DNA of 64,000 nucleotides from Falsibacillus pallidus (GCF_003350505.1 NZ_QQAY01000010.1:39101-103100); one strand, 5' to 3'. Shown: positions 1 to 11,004, counted from the first letter of the stretch. A program made the numbers and translations. Notes: generated by a model not told the origin, from the letters alone.

Positions 1-935
1 GTATGTTCAATGGTGACCAGGCGAGGAAAAATGTCCTGGTGGAGCACGGATTCCGTCTGCCGTCCGCTATGGACAACAGACCGCTTAAATTCGACGAATT
101 TGAGAGCAAAGTCAATCAGGCAGTATTCGTTTCAGCGACTCCGGGTCCATATGAACTGGAGCATACGCCGCAAATGATCGAGCAGATCATCCGCCCGACC
201 GGACTGTTGGATCCGCTCATTGATATCCGTCCGATCGAAGGGCAGATTGATGACCTGATCGGTGAAATCAATGAGCGAATCGCCAAGAATGAACGTGTAC
301 TCATAACGACCTTGACGAAGAAAATGTCAGAGGACTTAAGCGCCTATTTAAAAGAAATCGGAATGAAAGTCGAATATCTCCACTCTGAAATCAAGACACT
401 CGAACGGATTGAAATCATCCGCGACCTGCGGGTAGGAAAGTACGATGTGCTTGTCGGAATCAACCTTTTAAGGGAAGGTCTTGATATCCCCGAGGTTTCC
501 CTCGTGGCGATATTGGATGCAGATAAAGAAGGCTTCCTCCGTTCAGAGCGCTCGCTCATCCAGACGATGGGAAGGGCAGCCCGGAATTCCAATGGACACG
601 TCATCATGTATGCCGATAAGATCACTGATTCCATGCAGGCAGCCATTGATGAAACCACCAGGAGACGGGAAAAGCAGATTGCCTATAATGAAGAGCATGG
701 CGTAACACCACAGACCATCAATAAAGAAATCCGTGATGTCATCCGCGCCACCCATGCAGCAGAAGATACGGAAGAATATCAACCATCAGAACGTAAAGCG
801 AAGCTGACCAAGAAAGAGAGGGAAAAACTCCTCGAAAATCTGGAGCAAGAAATGAAAGAGGCAGCCAAAGCATTGGATTTCGAACGTGCTGCACAGCTTC
901 GTGATACGATACTTGAACTGAAAGCGGAAGGATGA
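1..935 (+). CDS. uvrB: UvrABC excinuclease subunit B, 3' part (5' end outside window)
   Basis: C-terminal 311 or so codons of UvrB, the DNA-helicase-like subunit that verifies damage and recruits UvrC in nucleotide excision repair. The frame is open at the left edge (first complete codon at position 3), so the start lies upstream. Visible are the second RecA-like domain with helicase motifs ([20 protein letters not shown], then QTMGRAARN) and the C-terminal UVR domain ([22 protein letters not shown]) that contacts UvrC. The stop is 7 bases before uvrA, so the two are co-transcribed as in other Bacillaceae. Identity is certain; only the extent is incomplete. Confidence 0.97.
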   Translation, partial: MFNGDQARKNVLVEHGFRLPSAMDNRPLKFDEFESKVNQAVFVSATPGPYELEHTPQMIEQIIRPTGLLDPLIDIRPIEGQIDDLIGEINERIAKNERVLITTLTKKMSEDLSAYLKEIGMKVEYLHSEIKTLERIEIIRDLRVGKYDVLVGINLLREGLDIPEVSLVAILDADKEGFLRSERSLIQTMGRAARNSNGHVIMYADKITDSMQAAIDETTRRREKQIAYNEEHGVTPQTINKEIRDVIRATHAAEDTEEYQPSERKAKLTKKEREKLLENLEQEMKEAAKALDFERAAQLRDTILELKAEG

Positions 936-942
936 CCGATAT

Positions 943-3822
943 ATGGGAATAGATAAAATCATTGTTAAAGGAGCAAGGGCTCACAATCTTAAAAATATTG
1001 ATATTACCATCCCGAGGGATAAGCTTGTAGTATTGACCGGCCTTTCCGGATCAGGGAAATCCTCGCTTGCTTTTGATACGATCTATGCAGAGGGTCAGCG
1101 GCGCTATGTCGAGTCCCTGTCTGCCTATGCCCGCCAATTCCTTGGGCAAATGGACAAGCCGGATGTAGACTCCATCGAAGGGCTTTCTCCGGCCATCTCT
1201 ATCGATCAAAAAACGACGAGCAAGAATCCGCGGTCCACAGTCGGGACTGTGACAGAAATCTATGATTATTTGAGATTGCTATATGCTCGGGTGGGGCGGC
1301 CAATCTGTCCTATACATGAAATTGAGATTACTTCCCAGACCGTCGAGCAGATGGTGGACAGGATCCTGGAACATCCTGAACGCACTAAACTGCAAATTTT
1401 GGCGCCGATGGTTTCAGGAAGAAAAGGCACTCATGCCAAGGCGCTGGAAGAGATTAAAAAGCAGGGATATGTCCGCGTCCGGATTGACAACGAACTCCGT
1501 GACCTTGGGGAAGAAATCGAACTTGAGAAAAATAAGAAACATTCAATAGAAGTAGTGATTGACCGAATCGTGATCAAAGAAGGCATTTCTGCAAGGCTTG
1601 CAGATTCATTGGAAACGGCTTTGAAACTCGGGGATGGACGCGTCATCATCGACGTCATCGGAGAAGAGGAGCTGCTTTTCAGCGAACATCATGCATGTCC
1701 GATCTGCGGATTCTCTATCGGGGAATTGGAACCGAAGATGTTTTCCTTCAACAGTCCGTTTGGCGCATGTCCAAGCTGCGACGGATTGGGAACAAAACTG
1801 GAAGTAGACGAAGAATTGGTCATTCCCAACTGGGACCTGTCGCTAAAGGAACACGCGATTGCTCCATGGGAGCCGACAAGCTCTCAATATTACCCGCAGC
1901 TGCTGGAAGCGGTCTGCAATCATTATGGAATCGACATGAACATCCCAGTGAAAGATATTCCAAAGTCCTTATTTGATAAAGTTTTATATGGATCTGGCAA
2001 AGACGAAATCTATTTCCGCTATGAAAACGATTTTGGACAGGTTCGGGAAAATTACATCCAATTTGAAGGCGTCATCCCAAATGTTGAGCGCCGATATAAA
2101 GAAACAAGTTCAGATTACATCCGCGAGCAAATGGAAAAATATATGGCTCAGCAAAATTGTCCGTCTTGTAAAGGACACCGCTTGAAGCCTGAGAGTTTGG
2201 CTGTAAAAGTCGATCAGAAGCACATTGGTGAAGTGACTTCTTTCTCTATTGAAGAAGCAGAAGAATTTTTCAAAGGACTTCAGCTATCTGAAAAAGAAAT
2301 GAAGATTGCCAATCTTATTATGAGAGAGATCTGCGAGCGTTTAGGCTTCCTCGTGAATGTCGGGCTCGATTATTTGACCCTCAGCAGGGCTGCCGGGACG
2401 CTTTCCGGTGGAGAAGCACAGCGGATCAGGCTTGCAACCCAAATCGGATCTAGGCTTACAGGGGTTCTATATATCCTTGATGAACCATCCATCGGTCTAC
2501 ATCAGCGGGACAATGACAGGCTGATTGAGACCCTTAAAAATATGAGGGATATCGGAAATACGCTGATTGTCGTTGAACATGATGAGGATACGATGGCTGC
2601 GGCGGATTATTTGATAGATGTCGGACCAGGGGCAGGGGTGCACGGCGGACAGATCGTTTCTGCCGGGACGCCTGAAGAAGTCATGAATGACGATAATTCC
2701 TTGACAGGGCAATATCTCTCAGGGAAGAAATTCATCCCTCTTCCAATCGAAAGAAGAAAGAATGATGGAAGATTCATTGAAATCAAAGGTGCAAAGGAAA
2801 ACAATCTTAAAAACGTGAATGTGAAATTTCCGCTCGGCAGCTTTGTGTCTGTTACGGGTGTATCAGGTTCAGGAAAAAGCACCCTGATCAATGATATTCT
2901 TCATAAGTCACTTGCCCAAAAGCTTCATAATGCTAAGAGCAAGCCTGGCGAGCATAAAGAAATTAAAGGGATTGAACATCTGGATAAAGTCATCGACATT
3001 GACCAGTCCCCGATTGGACGCACGCCAAGGTCCAATCCGGCGACCTATACAGGCGTATTCGATGATATCCGCGACGTATTCGCCTCAACGAATGAAGCGA
3101 AAGTCAGGGGCTACAAAAAAGGCCGTTTCAGCTTCAATGTAAAAGGCGGCCGCTGTGAAGCCTGCCGCGGGGATGGAATCATCAAAATCGAGATGCATTT
3201 CCTGCCGGATGTCTATGTCCCTTGTGAAGTTTGCCATGGGAAACGCTATAACCGCGAAACCCTGGAAGTGAAATACAAAGGGAAGAATATTGCAGATGTT
3301 CTTGAGATGACTATTGAGGATGCAGTTGAATTCTTTGAGAATATCCCAAAAATCAGCCGTAAGCTCCAAACGATATATGATGTCGGTTTAGGCTACATGA
3401 CACTGGGCCAGCCCGCAACGACGCTCTCAGGTGGGGAAGCCCAAAGGGTGAAGCTTGCGTCTGAACTGCACAGGCGTTCAACCGGACGGTCCCTCTATAT
3501 CTTAGATGAGCCAACGACCGGCCTGCATGTCGATGATATTGCACGTTTGCTTGTGGTCCTTCAGCGCCTGGTCGAAAATGGAGATACCGTCTTAGTCATC
3601 GAGCACAATCTCGATGTCATCAAAGCGGCTGACTACATTGTCGACCTTGGTCCGGAAGGCGGCGATAAAGGCGGCACCATTATCGCAACCGGCACACCGG
3701 AAAAGATTGCGAAAAGCCCTGAATCGTATACCGGAAAGTATCTGGCTCCGATCCTTCAGCGTGATCGCGACAGAATGAAAAAAAGGCTCGAAGCCCAAGA
3801 AAAAGATAAAGTGACTTCCTGA
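943..3822 (+). CDS. uvrA: UvrABC excinuclease subunit A
   Basis: UvrA is the damage-recognising ATPase dimer that loads UvrB on DNA. The 959-residue protein has the full family length. It has two ABC ATPase modules: Walker A GLSGSGKS at about residues 33-40 and GVSGSGKST at about 639-647, each with an LSGGEAQR signature. The zinc-binding CxxC pairs lie near 252-280 (CPIC...CPSC) and 738-764 (CEAC...CEVC). Start ATG follows GAAGGATGA, which overlaps the uvrB stop. A hairpin terminator follows. Nothing unusual is visible. Confidence 0.98.
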   Translation: MGIDKIIVKGARAHNLKNIDITIPRDKLVVLTGLSGSGKSSLAFDTIYAEGQRRYVESLSAYARQFLGQMDKPDVDSIEGLSPAISIDQKTTSKNPRSTVGTVTEIYDYLRLLYARVGRPICPIHEIEITSQTVEQMVDRILEHPERTKLQILAPMVSGRKGTHAKALEEIKKQGYVRVRIDNELRDLGEEIELEKNKKHSIEVVIDRIVIKEGISARLADSLETALKLGDGRVIIDVIGEEELLFSEHHACPICGFSIGELEPKMFSFNSPFGACPSCDGLGTKLEVDEELVIPNWDLSLKEHAIAPWEPTSSQYYPQLLEAVCNHYGIDMNIPVKDIPKSLFDKVLYGSGKDEIYFRYENDFGQVRENYIQFEGVIPNVERRYKETSSDYIREQMEKYMAQQNCPSCKGHRLKPESLAVKVDQKHIGEVTSFSIEEAEEFFKGLQLSEKEMKIANLIMREICERLGFLVNVGLDYLTLSRAAGTLSGGEAQRIRLATQIGSRLTGVLYILDEPSIGLHQRDNDRLIETLKNMRDIGNTLIVVEHDEDTMAAADYLIDVGPGAGVHGGQIVSAGTPEEVMNDDNSLTGQYLSGKKFIPLPIERRKNDGRFIEIKGAKENNLKNVNVKFPLGSFVSVTGVSGSGKSTLINDILHKSLAQKLHNAKSKPGEHKEIKGIEHLDKVIDIDQSPIGRTPRSNPATYTGVFDDIRDVFASTNEAKVRGYKKGRFSFNVKGGRCEACRGDGIIKIEMHFLPDVYVPCEVCHGKRYNRETLEVKYKGKNIADVLEMTIEDAVEFFENIPKISRKLQTIYDVGLGYMTLGQPATTLSGGEAQRVKLASELHRRSTGRSLYILDEPTTGLHVDDIARLLVVLQRLVENGDTVLVIEHNLDVIKAADYIVDLGPEGGDKGGTIIATGTPEKIAKSPESYTGKYLAPILQRDRDRMKKRLEAQEKDKVTS

Positions 3823-3827
3823 ATATA

Positions 3828-3870
3828 AGCACCTTAGAGGATGCATCCGCATTCCTTTAGGGTGCTTTTT
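3828..3870 (+). terminator. Rho-independent terminator of uvrBA
   Basis: Long inverted repeat (AGCACC...GGTGCT with paired TTAGAGGATGC/GCATTCCTTTA inside) followed by TTTTT, six bases after the uvrA stop. Confidence 0.85.
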
Positions 3871-4033
3871 AATAAATTGCTCTGTTAAACGGAAATCAAC
3901 AGCGGTGTATAAAAACGAAATACATTTCTGGTCCATTATCAACTACATCTCGAGGCGGATGGAGAGCTTAATAGTGTATGACATAATGAGTTTGTGAATA
4001 ATATTAGGAATGCGGCTCTTTTAAAAATATACC

Positions 4034-4059
4034 TGAAACCTTTTAAGAAGGGAGACGTA
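4034..4059 (+). promoter_or_regulatory. SigW-type ECF promoter for yvlABCD
   Basis: TGAAAC at 4034-4039, exactly 16 bases, then CGTA at 4056-4059. This matches the B. subtilis SigW consensus TGAAAC-N16-CGTA. It lies 22 bases upstream of yvlA. The yvl operon is a known SigW target in B. subtilis, so motif and context agree. Use by this organism's SigW is inferred. Confidence 0.85.
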
Positions 4060-4081
4060 TATAGACCAAGGAGTTGAAAAT

Positions 4082-4396
4082 ATGGAATCAAATAAGGCAT
4101 TATCGGCATTGTGCTACTTCAGCATTTTCTTTGCAGGCTTTCTGCTGCCGCTGATTGTGTTTTTTGTATCAAGCGATCCTGAAGTGAAAAAACATGCAAA
4201 ATCATCGTTTCTCTCGCATATCATTCCGCTGGCAGCTGTTCCTTTTATGCTGGCCGCTTTGATTTTTGATCAGCAGGCATTTCAGCCGGACGGGGGATTT
4301 CCAGTCTTTATCATCGTTTCTCTGATTGTATCGTTTATTCTGACAGTATCTGTTGTGGTTTGGAATGTGTATAAAGGGATAAAAGTACTTATTTAA
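4082..4396 (+). CDS. yvlA: YvlA-like small membrane protein (DUF4870 type)
   Basis: A 104-residue integral membrane protein with three hydrophobic segments (about residues 8-30, 42-60 and 72-96) joined by short polar loops containing PEVKKHAKSS, typical of DUF4870 proteins. It is the first gene of a four-gene set matching yvlABCD of B. subtilis and directly follows a SigW-type promoter. RBS AAGGAG precedes the ATG. Its biochemical role is unknown; the operon is linked to envelope stress. Identity rests on topology, length and position rather than on a catalytic motif. Confidence 0.75.
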   Translation: MESNKALSALCYFSIFFAGFLLPLIVFFVSSDPEVKKHAKSSFLSHIIPLAAVPFMLAALIFDQQAFQPDGGFPVFIIVSLIVSFILTVSVVVWNVYKGIKVLI

Positions 4397-4423
4397 AAAG
4401 ACAATACTGAGGAGGAATTTAGC

Positions 4424-5566
4424 ATGAACGAACGTAAACGTATTTTGGATATGGTTGAAAAGGGAACGCTGTCTGCCAAGGAAGCACTGCTGCTTTTAGA
4501 GGCGCTTGAAGAAGCTGAAACAGTCCGTGAGCAGAAAGAATCGGATATTATCAATGAAATTTCCCGTGAAGTAGATAGAAAAGGAAGAGATTCACGCAGT
4601 TCCTATGATCGAGATAAATACTCTCAGCAGTTTAACGGGGCAAAAGATAAATTAATGGATTTTATGAATACAGCCCTTCAAAAAATAAAAGATTTCGAGT
4701 TCGATTTCCAATTCGGCCAGTCAGCTGAGGTTTCGCATGTATTTGAAGAGAAAAATGCGGTCATTTCTTATGTTGATATTGATGTGGCAAATGGAAAGGT
4801 GGACATTCAATCCTGGGATCAGGATGATCTTCGAATCGAATGTGAAGCGAAAGTTTATCGGACTGAAGATGAGGAAGAGGCGAAAACCACTTTCTTGAAA
4901 AACACCTTATTCTCTGTGGAAAATGGGAAGCTTCGCTACTCGACGCAATTAAAATGGATGAAAGTGGATACAACCATTTTTGTTCCAAAAGCTGAATATG
5001 AAAAATTGAATGTACGCATCTTTAATGGAGCGTTTTCTAGCAAAGGTTTGAATGCCAAAGATTTCACAGCTAAATCTGCCAATGGGAAAATCAATTTGAC
5101 TGGTCTTCATACCGAAAACCTTGAGGTCGAAACAGCCAATGGCCATATTACCATTGAAGAAAGCAAATCAGCGAAGCTTGAGGCAGAAACCATCAATGGT
5201 GCGCTGAAAGTCAATGGGGAATATCAAAAGCTGGATCTTCAATCCTTCAATGGAAACGTCGTTTGCAAACTGTCCAATCAGGATGCGGATTCAATCAGCG
5301 TGAAAACGGTCACTGGGAATGTGGATATTTATGTTCCTGATGAATTGGCCATGGAGGGTGAATTAAAAACCAATCTGGGCAGTTTCAAACTTGAGCTGGA
5401 GGGAATGAATGTACTAGAGGAGAAAAGTGAAATGGCTCAAAAGCAGCTTCGCTTCCAGCGCAAAGGATTGACAGAATCTCCTCTTCACATCTTAGCAGAT
5501 GCGAAAACTGGATCCATATTCATAAAAAAAGTGGATTCGACGAATCTTAATCCTAAACAAGCATAA
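4424..5566 (+). CDS. yvlB: YvlB-like DUF4097 family protein
   Basis: A 380-residue protein without a signal peptide. The first ~30 residues (RILDMVEKGTLSAKEALLLL) form a short SHOCT-like helical segment of the kind found in YvlB and LiaX proteins. From about residue 110 to 345 there are repeated short strands with recurring N-G (FNGAFSSKG, ANGKINL, ANGHITIE, INGALKVNG, FNGNVVC), which is the DUF4097 beta-helix pattern. The family is tied to cell-envelope stress responses in Firmicutes. It starts 27 bases after yvlA behind GAGGAGG. The exact function is unknown. Confidence 0.85.
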   Translation: MNERKRILDMVEKGTLSAKEALLLLEALEEAETVREQKESDIINEISREVDRKGRDSRSSYDRDKYSQQFNGAKDKLMDFMNTALQKIKDFEFDFQFGQSAEVSHVFEEKNAVISYVDIDVANGKVDIQSWDQDDLRIECEAKVYRTEDEEEAKTTFLKNTLFSVENGKLRYSTQLKWMKVDTTIFVPKAEYEKLNVRIFNGAFSSKGLNAKDFTAKSANGKINLTGLHTENLEVETANGHITIEESKSAKLEAETINGALKVNGEYQKLDLQSFNGNVVCKLSNQDADSISVKTVTGNVDIYVPDELAMEGELKTNLGSFKLELEGMNVLEEKSEMAQKQLRFQRKGLTESPLHILADAKTGSIFIKKVDSTNLNPKQA

Positions 5567-5585
5567 GATGAAGGAGAGATAAGTA

Positions 5586-5786
5586 ATGAAAAAGATGGCA
5601 CGCTCACGTTCTAACCGCAAGATTGCAGGGGTATTAGGGGGATTGTCCAAATCTGTCGGAATCGATGCAAACGTCCTTCGGGTGATTTTCATCATCCTGC
5701 TTTTCCCGACCGGCTTTTTCCCGATGGCCATCACCTATGGGCTGCTTGTCTTTATACTTCCGAATGAAGAGGATGTCATTAGGTAA
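5586..5786 (+). CDS. yvlC: PspC domain protein
   Basis: A 66-residue protein that is essentially one PspC domain: a basic N-terminus (MKKMARSRSNRKIAGVLGGLS) followed by a hydrophobic segment (VLRVIFIILLFPTGFFPMAITYGLLVFILP). PspC proteins are membrane sensors or partners in phage-shock-type envelope responses. Third gene of the yvl set; RBS GGAGAG. Its stop codon overlaps the start of yvlD (TAATG), indicating translational coupling. Confidence 0.88.
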   Translation: MKKMARSRSNRKIAGVLGGLSKSVGIDANVLRVIFIILLFPTGFFPMAITYGLLVFILPNEEDVIR

Positions 5787-6145
5787 TGAGATGGATTGCA
5801 GGAATATTATTGAACGCACTATTGTTTATCGCGTTAGCGGGGTTCTTTGAAGGATTCCATGTCTCGGGGTTCGGCGCAGCTGTGACAGCAAGCATCATTC
5901 TTTCCTTATTGAATGTGCTTGTCCGTCCTATACTGATTGTCTTGACGCTGCCGATCACCATACTTTCCCTGGGACTTTTCTTATTTGTCATCAACGCCAT
6001 CACGCTGGTGCTTACGGAGAGAATCATGGGGAGTGCCTTCGAAATTGACGGTTTTGGCATGGCTATATTGGCAGCAGTCATTTTGTCCGTCGCCAACATC
6101 ATCATTCAAAAGGCAGTCATGGAACCTTGGAAAGAACGAAAATGA
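5786..6145 (+). CDS. yvlD: YvlD-like membrane protein, phage holin family 4
   Basis: A 119-residue protein with four hydrophobic segments covering almost its whole length (RWIAGILLNALLFIALAGFF; ASIILSLLNVLVRP; LPITILSLGLFLFVINAITL; GMAILAAVILSVANIII). This matches the Mycobact_memb/phage-holin-4 family that includes YvlD. It overlaps yvlC by one base and ends the SigW operon just before a strong terminator. No enzymatic motif. A role in envelope-stress protection is inferred from the operon. Confidence 0.85.
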   Translation: MRWIAGILLNALLFIALAGFFEGFHVSGFGAAVTASIILSLLNVLVRPILIVLTLPITILSLGLFLFVINAITLVLTERIMGSAFEIDGFGMAILAAVILSVANIIIQKAVMEPWKERK

Positions 6146-6188
6146 AAAAGCCTTGTCCGGTTAGAATTTGACCGAACAAGGCTTTTTT
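6146..6188. terminator. Bidirectional terminator between yvlD and the amidase gene
   Basis: GCCTTGTCCGGT / ACCGAACAAGGC arms (one mismatch) with A-rich left and T-rich right flanks. It can serve yvlD on the plus strand and the convergent amidase gene on the minus strand. Confidence 0.85.
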
Positions 6189-6200
6189 CTTTAGATCTTA

Positions 6201-6782
6201 TTAATTTGGAATACAGGTTCCTGGCTTATTTGATAAATGGTAAAAGGAAGCGATGGCTTCTGCTATGGCTGTGGCGCATTGTTGCTGATAAGGGTCCATT
6301 TGAAGGAGGTACCCTTCTATTTTATTTGTCATAAACCCGCACTCCACCAGAATGGCTGTCATTTTCGTTTCACGAAGGACATGGAAGTTGGCTGTTTTAA
6401 CACCTCGGTTTTGCCTGCCGGTCTCTTTCACCAGCTTAGATTGGACAGCATTTGCGAGCATCATTGCCTCTTTCGGTTTGGTTACATAAACATAGGTTTC
6501 AATTCCTTCAGGCGAGGTCCATTCTGAGCCGTCGCCAAAAGCATTGGCATGGATGGATACATAGCAGTCCATTTTCAGCGAATTTGCCCGTTCCGTCCTT
6601 TCAGAAAGCGGGACATCTTCGTAGTCAGAGTGGGGGAGATATACTTCAATCCCTTCATAAGTCTCGAAAAGATTCTTTGCATACATGGCGACCTTCCGAT
6701 TGAAGGCATACTCCGGGAATCCGTCAGGGGTGCTTTTACCAGGGGTGCCGTATCCGTGTCCTGCATCGAGCATCAATTTCAT
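6201..6782 (-). CDS. N-acetylmuramoyl-L-alanine amidase (Amidase_3)
   Basis: A 193-residue zinc amidase that would cleave the bond between N-acetylmuramic acid and L-alanine in peptidoglycan. The Amidase_3 signature is complete: His9 in MLDAGHG, Glu24 in FPEYAFNRKVA and His78 in SIHANA as zinc ligands, and Glu147 in LVECGFM as the catalytic residue. There is no signal peptide or SH3/SPOR/LysM domain, so this is a bare catalytic domain. It could act after holin-type release or in the mother cell. ATG at 6782 is preferred over a TTG three bases upstream because AGGAGA then sits 8 bases away. Transcribed alone, convergent to yvlD. Confidence 0.9.
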   Translation of the reverse strand: MKLMLDAGHGYGTPGKSTPDGFPEYAFNRKVAMYAKNLFETYEGIEVYLPHSDYEDVPLSERTERANSLKMDCYVSIHANAFGDGSEWTSPEGIETYVYVTKPKEAMMLANAVQSKLVKETGRQNRGVKTANFHVLRETKMTAILVECGFMTNKIEGYLLQMDPYQQQCATAIAEAIASFYHLSNKPGTCIPN

Positions 6783-6983
6783 CAATCATTCTCCTTTCAA
6801 GTTTTTCACTGTCTATATACAAATCCAAAGCGGATAAGGACACCTCTGTTCTGCAAGGTGAAAAAGAATTTAAACGAAATGTGAATAGTCTGGCTTATTT
6901 TTCACTGTAAATGCTAAAATAGATAAAGTGCAGAACAAGAATGGGTACATAGAAACAACATTGAAATTTAGGAGGTCTCCATC

Positions 6984-7910
6984 GTGGCTAAAGTTCGAGC
7001 GAAAGATATTATAGAAACATTCGGTTTAGAGCTGGTCAGCGGGGAAGAAGGCGTGGACCGTCCGATCACCACGAGTGATTTATCCCGGCCGGGCCTCGAA
7101 GTAGCAGGCTTTTTTGATTATTATCCTGCTGAGCGTGTTCAGCTGCTGGGAAAAACCGAGCTTTCCTTTTTTGAAAGGCTGGGCGATTCCGATAGAAAAA
7201 TCCGCATGGAAAAACTATGTGCGGATGTGACGCCGGCCATCATCATTACAAGGGATCTCGAAGTTCCAGCTGAGCTGATCGAAGCTTCGGAAAGATGCGC
7301 TGTCCCTGTCTTGAAGTCCGATATGAAGACCACCAGGCTATCGAGCCGATTAACCAATTATCTCGAAGGGAAGCTGGCACCAACCACTGCTGTCCATGGC
7401 GTCTTGGTAGATATTTATGGAGTGGGTGTACTGATCACGGGGAAAAGCGGCGTCGGTAAAAGTGAAACCGCATTGGAACTAGTGAAAAGGGGACATCGAC
7501 TTGTGGCTGATGACTGTGTGGAAATTCGCCAGGAGGATACAGACACATTGATTGGCAGCTCACCTGAATTGATTGAACACCTGCTTGAAATCAGGGGACT
7601 CGGAATTATCAATGTCATGACCCTATTCGGTGCCGGAGCAGTACGGACCCATAAACGGATCACCTTGATTGTCGATCTTGAAATCTGGGATAAAACAAAA
7701 CATTATGACCGGGTCGGCCTGGACGAGGAAAAAATGAAAATTATTGATACTGAAGTCACTAAGCTTACTATTCCAGTAAGACCTGGACGCAACTTGGCTG
7801 TCATTATTGAAGTGGCAGCGATGAACTACCGTCTGAAGAGAATGGGTGTAAATGCCGCTGAGCAGTTTACGAACAGGCTGGCAGGGGCCATTCAAGACGG
7901 GGACGAGTAA
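6984..7910 (+). CDS. hprK: HPr kinase/phosphorylase
   Basis: Bifunctional HprK phosphorylates and dephosphorylates Ser46 of HPr and Crh according to fructose-1,6-bisphosphate, ATP and phosphate levels. This drives CcpA-dependent carbon catabolite control. The 308 residues match the family. The P-loop GKSGVGKS lies at about 153-160, and the family signature [10 protein letters not shown] at about 202-211. The N-terminal domain is the usual MurF-like fold. RBS AGGAGG. First gene of a set with lgt, yvoD, ppaX and yvoF. Both its substrate Crh and the glycolytic repressor CggR are encoded in this window. Confidence 0.97.
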   Translation: MAKVRAKDIIETFGLELVSGEEGVDRPITTSDLSRPGLEVAGFFDYYPAERVQLLGKTELSFFERLGDSDRKIRMEKLCADVTPAIIITRDLEVPAELIEASERCAVPVLKSDMKTTRLSSRLTNYLEGKLAPTTAVHGVLVDIYGVGVLITGKSGVGKSETALELVKRGHRLVADDCVEIRQEDTDTLIGSSPELIEHLLEIRGLGIINVMTLFGAGAVRTHKRITLIVDLEIWDKTKHYDRVGLDEEKMKIIDTEVTKLTIPVRPGRNLAVIIEVAAMNYRLKRMGVNAAEQFTNRLAGAIQDGDE

Positions 7911-7963
7911 TTGTTGTTAGTTAAGGCTGCTGCTTATCCAAATTCAAATAAGGAGCATTTGAA

Positions 7964-8782
7964 ATGAATTCTAATTTAAAACCGCTTAATCCAATTGCCT
8001 TTCATTTAGGGCCGTTGGAAGTTCATTGGTATGGCATCATCATCGGATGCGGAATTGCACTTGCGCTATTCCTGGTCATCCGTGAAGGTGAAAGAAGAGG
8101 ACTTCCGAAAGATACATACGCAGATCTTCTCATTTGGGCTATTCCGATTTCGATCATCTGCGCCCGGGCGTACTATGTGTTATTTGAATGGGGCTACTAT
8201 GCGAAGCACCCGAATGAAATTGTTCAGATCTGGAATGGCGGGATTGCCATCCACGGTGCATTGATCGGGGCAATCATCACAACGCTTATTTTCTGCCGAA
8301 AAAAAGGCATCTCTTTTTGGAAAGTGGCAGATATCGCAGCGCCGAGCATCATCATCGGACAGGCGATCGGCCGATGGGGGAACTTCATGAACCAAGAGGC
8401 CCATGGCGGAGAAGTGACACGCCGCTTTTTGGAAAACCTCCATTTGCCGGAGTTCATCATCAATCAAATGTATATCGATGGTCATTACTACCATCCAACA
8501 TTTTTATATGAATCCATCTGGGATTTCGTTGGGTTCATCATATTGATGTCATTAAGAAAAGTAAACTTGAAGCGCGGGGAGCTATTCCTCAGCTATGTCA
8601 TCTGGTATTCAATCGGCCGCTTCTTCGTAGAAGGAATGAGGACGGATAGTCTTATGCTGACAAACACACTGAGAATGGCTCAGGTCATTTCCATTGTACT
8701 TGTCGTCGTTTGCATTATTCTATGGGTTGTACGCCGAGCGACAGGAATGGCTCGTCATCGCTATAAAGATTTAGAGAATTAA
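7964..8782 (+). CDS. lgt: Phosphatidylglycerol-prolipoprotein diacylglyceryl transferase
   Basis: Lgt transfers diacylglycerol from phosphatidylglycerol to the lipobox cysteine of prelipoproteins at the membrane. The 272-residue protein has about seven hydrophobic segments and the conserved block [14 protein letters not shown] near residues 136-149, with HPTFLYES further on. RBS AAGGAG is 7 bases before the ATG. It follows hprK by 53 bases, as in other Bacillaceae. At least one lipoprotein substrate is encoded in this window (52136-52405, minus strand). Confidence 0.97.
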   Translation: MNSNLKPLNPIAFHLGPLEVHWYGIIIGCGIALALFLVIREGERRGLPKDTYADLLIWAIPISIICARAYYVLFEWGYYAKHPNEIVQIWNGGIAIHGALIGAIITTLIFCRKKGISFWKVADIAAPSIIIGQAIGRWGNFMNQEAHGGEVTRRFLENLHLPEFIINQMYIDGHYYHPTFLYESIWDFVGFIILMSLRKVNLKRGELFLSYVIWYSIGRFFVEGMRTDSLMLTNTLRMAQVISIVLVVVCIILWVVRRATGMARHRYKDLEN

Positions 8783-8808
8783 TCTTGCATTAAAGGGAGA
8801 GAGTACAA

Positions 8809-9753
8809 ATGGGGGCAACGATTCAAAGGGGATTCCTTGCTGGATTGAAAACGTCTTGGACCCTCGGGAAAATTATTTTTCCCATCACGTTGATAGTCGT
8901 CTTTCTGCAGTACACTCCATTGCTTCCTTGGATCATCAAATTGATTTCCCCTTTAATGGGATGGCTCGGACTCAGCGGAGATGCGGCCATCCCCATTGTA
9001 TTGGGGATTTTTTTGAATTTATATGCAGGGATTGCAGGGGTGCTGTCGCTTAGTTTGACGGTGAAAGAGGTTTTCATCATTGCGGTGATGCTATCTTTTG
9101 CCCATAATCTGCTTATTGAATCATCCGTGGCAGTAAAAGTCGGTGTGAAGCCATGGATTGTATTGACTGTAAGGCTTGGGTTGGCCATTTTGTCGGCAGT
9201 CATTATCCAGCTCGTTTGGCACGGCGGAGGAGAAATTGCCCAATATGGATTTGCCAAGGTGCAGGCAGTAGATGTCCATGGATTTTGGGAAATACTATGG
9301 CTAGCATTGAAGAAAGCCACTCTTGGGATCGGCCAGCTCATCATGATTGTCGTCCCTTTGATGATTGGCATTCAAATTTTGAAGGATAAAATGTGGCTTG
9401 CAGTCTTTTCGAAATGGGTCAGTCCATTTACGAGGATGCTCGGAATGAAAGAGAACACATCAACCACCTTGGCTGCAGGACTCCTTTTTGGATTGGCATA
9501 CGGAGCAGGCGTTATGTTCCAGGCGGTCAAAGAGGACGGTGTAAGCCAAAAAGATGTGACGCTTGCATTCATATTCCTGGTGGCATGCCATGCGGTTGTT
9601 GAGGATACCCTCATATTCGTACCGCTTGGAATCAATGTCCTGCCGCTGCTCGGCATCAGGCTCGCGACTGCTACCATCCTGACCCTCATTGTGGGATGGA
9701 TTTGGTCCAGAAGACAAGCAAAAGCAATTAAAGGAAGTGGAATCAGCACATGA
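8809..9753 (+). CDS. yvoD: YvoD-like membrane protein with nucleoside-recognition (Gate) domains
   Basis: A 314-residue polytopic membrane protein with two Gate/nucleoside-recognition-like halves, seen in the hydrophobic blocks around residues 15-130 and 170-305. The family is related to spore-maturation proteins SpmA/SpmB and to ion- or nucleoside-handling permeases. The substrate is unknown. RBS AGGGAGAGAG. It overlaps ppaX by 4 bases (ATGA), so expression is coupled to a pyrophosphatase, but no shared function can be read from sequence. Confidence 0.85.
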   Translation: MGATIQRGFLAGLKTSWTLGKIIFPITLIVVFLQYTPLLPWIIKLISPLMGWLGLSGDAAIPIVLGIFLNLYAGIAGVLSLSLTVKEVFIIAVMLSFAHNLLIESSVAVKVGVKPWIVLTVRLGLAILSAVIIQLVWHGGGEIAQYGFAKVQAVDVHGFWEILWLALKKATLGIGQLIMIVVPLMIGIQILKDKMWLAVFSKWVSPFTRMLGMKENTSTTLAAGLLFGLAYGAGVMFQAVKEDGVSQKDVTLAFIFLVACHAVVEDTLIFVPLGINVLPLLGIRLATATILTLIVGWIWSRRQAKAIKGSGIST

Positions 9754-10400
9754 ACAAAAGGATAACGACCGTCCTTTTTGATTTGGATGGTACACTAATC
9801 GATACAAATGAATTAATCATCACGTCGTTTATGCATACCTTGAACCATTACTATCCGGATCAATATTCCCGGGAAGACGTTCTCCCTTTTATGGGTCCGC
9901 CGCTCTCGGAGACTTTCGGAGAGTTGAACCCTGAAAATACGGAGGAAATGATTCAGCACTACCGCGACTTCAATTTGACGCACCATGATGATTTGGTGGA
10001 AGAATTCGAAGGGGCATATGAAGCTGTAAAAGGATTGAAGGAAGCTGGGATTAAACTAGGAATTGTTTCAACTAAGTCAAGAAACGGCGTCATCAAAGGA
10101 TTGAAATTGATGAACTTGTTCGATTTCTTCGATGTCATCGTGACCCTTGATGAAGTAAATGCGCCAAAACCAGATCCGGAGCCGGTCCTATTAGCACTTT
10201 CCCAATTAGGATCGTCCCCTGATGAAGCCATCATGGTGGGGGACAATCACCATGATATCCTCGGCGGGAAGAACGCAGGAACTTTGACAGCCGGTGTTGC
10301 TTGGACGGCAAAAGGAAGGGAGCATCTGCTTCAATTCGAGCCTGATTTCATTCTGGATGAAATGAGCGATATCCTGAAAGTTGTCGGAGTCAATCCATGA
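9750..10400 (+). CDS. ppaX: Pyrophosphatase PpaX (HAD superfamily)
   Basis: A 216-residue HAD hydrolase that in B. subtilis hydrolyses pyrophosphate released when HprK dephosphorylates HPr-Ser-P by phosphorolysis. That explains its linkage to hprK. HAD motifs: DLDGT near residues 11-15, a Ser/Thr motif (VSTKSRN) near 106, Lys in APKPDPEP, and the acidic motif GDNHHD near 163-168. The ATG overlaps the yvoD stop and its own stop overlaps yvoF by 4 bases, so translation is coupled on both sides. Confidence 0.93.
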   Translation: MNKRITTVLFDLDGTLIDTNELIITSFMHTLNHYYPDQYSREDVLPFMGPPLSETFGELNPENTEEMIQHYRDFNLTHHDDLVEEFEGAYEAVKGLKEAGIKLGIVSTKSRNGVIKGLKLMNLFDFFDVIVTLDEVNAPKPDPEPVLLALSQLGSSPDEAIMVGDNHHDILGGKNAGTLTAGVAWTAKGREHLLQFEPDFILDEMSDILKVVGVNP

Positions 10401-10933
10401 GAAAGACGGTGCGCTTCCCTGTTTCAGGAGGGAATTCCCTTTGGCATGTTTATAAAACCGTTCCATTCTGGAAGGTTGTCAAAAACTTCGTCGTCATCCA
10501 GGCGGCGAGGTATACCCCTTTTCTTGGGATGAAAAATTGGCTGTACCGTACTTTTCTCAGGATGAAGGTGGGAGATCAAACATCCTTTGCCTTGATGGTC
10601 ATGCTGGATGTCATGTTCCCTGAGAAAATTTCGGTCGGTGATAATACGGTCATCGGATATAATACAACCATTTTGGCGCATGAATACTTAATCAAAGAGT
10701 ACCGCCTCGGACCAGTTGAAATCGGAAAAAATGTCATGATCGGGGCAAATACTACCATCCTTCCCGGCGTGACAATTGGAGACGGCGCCATCGTATCCGC
10801 GGGTACACTCGTACATAAAGACGTCCTCCCGGGGACATTCGTCGGGGGCAACCCGATGCGAACCATCTACAGTAAAGAAGAACTCGAACAACGGTGGGTA
10901 AACGACCCCATATACGGAAAAGCTAAAGCCTGA
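10397..10933 (+). CDS. yvoF: Hexapeptide-repeat acyltransferase (YvoF-like)
   Basis: A 178-residue left-handed beta-helix acyltransferase of the LacA/NodL/maltose-acetyltransferase type. Hexapeptide repeats run from about residue 75 to 155 ([49 protein letters not shown]), followed by the typical [13 protein letters not shown] end. The acceptor substrate is unknown. Last gene of the hprK operon, overlapping ppaX by 4 bases and followed by a terminator. Confidence 0.88.
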   Translation: MRKTVRFPVSGGNSLWHVYKTVPFWKVVKNFVVIQAARYTPFLGMKNWLYRTFLRMKVGDQTSFALMVMLDVMFPEKISVGDNTVIGYNTTILAHEYLIKEYRLGPVEIGKNVMIGANTTILPGVTIGDGAIVSAGTLVHKDVLPGTFVGGNPMRTIYSKEELEQRWVNDPIYGKAKA

Positions 10934-10964
10934 TGCTGCCATTACTGCAGCGCAGGCTTTTTTT
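10925..10964 (+). terminator. Terminator of the hprK-yvoF operon
   Basis: AAAGCCTG...GCAGGCTTT stem with inner GCTGC/GCAGC pairing and a T7 tract. It overlaps the last codons of yvoF. Confidence 0.9.
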
Positions 10965-11004
10965 ATTATTTTTAAAACTAATGTCGGATTCCGAATTTTC
11001 AAAG

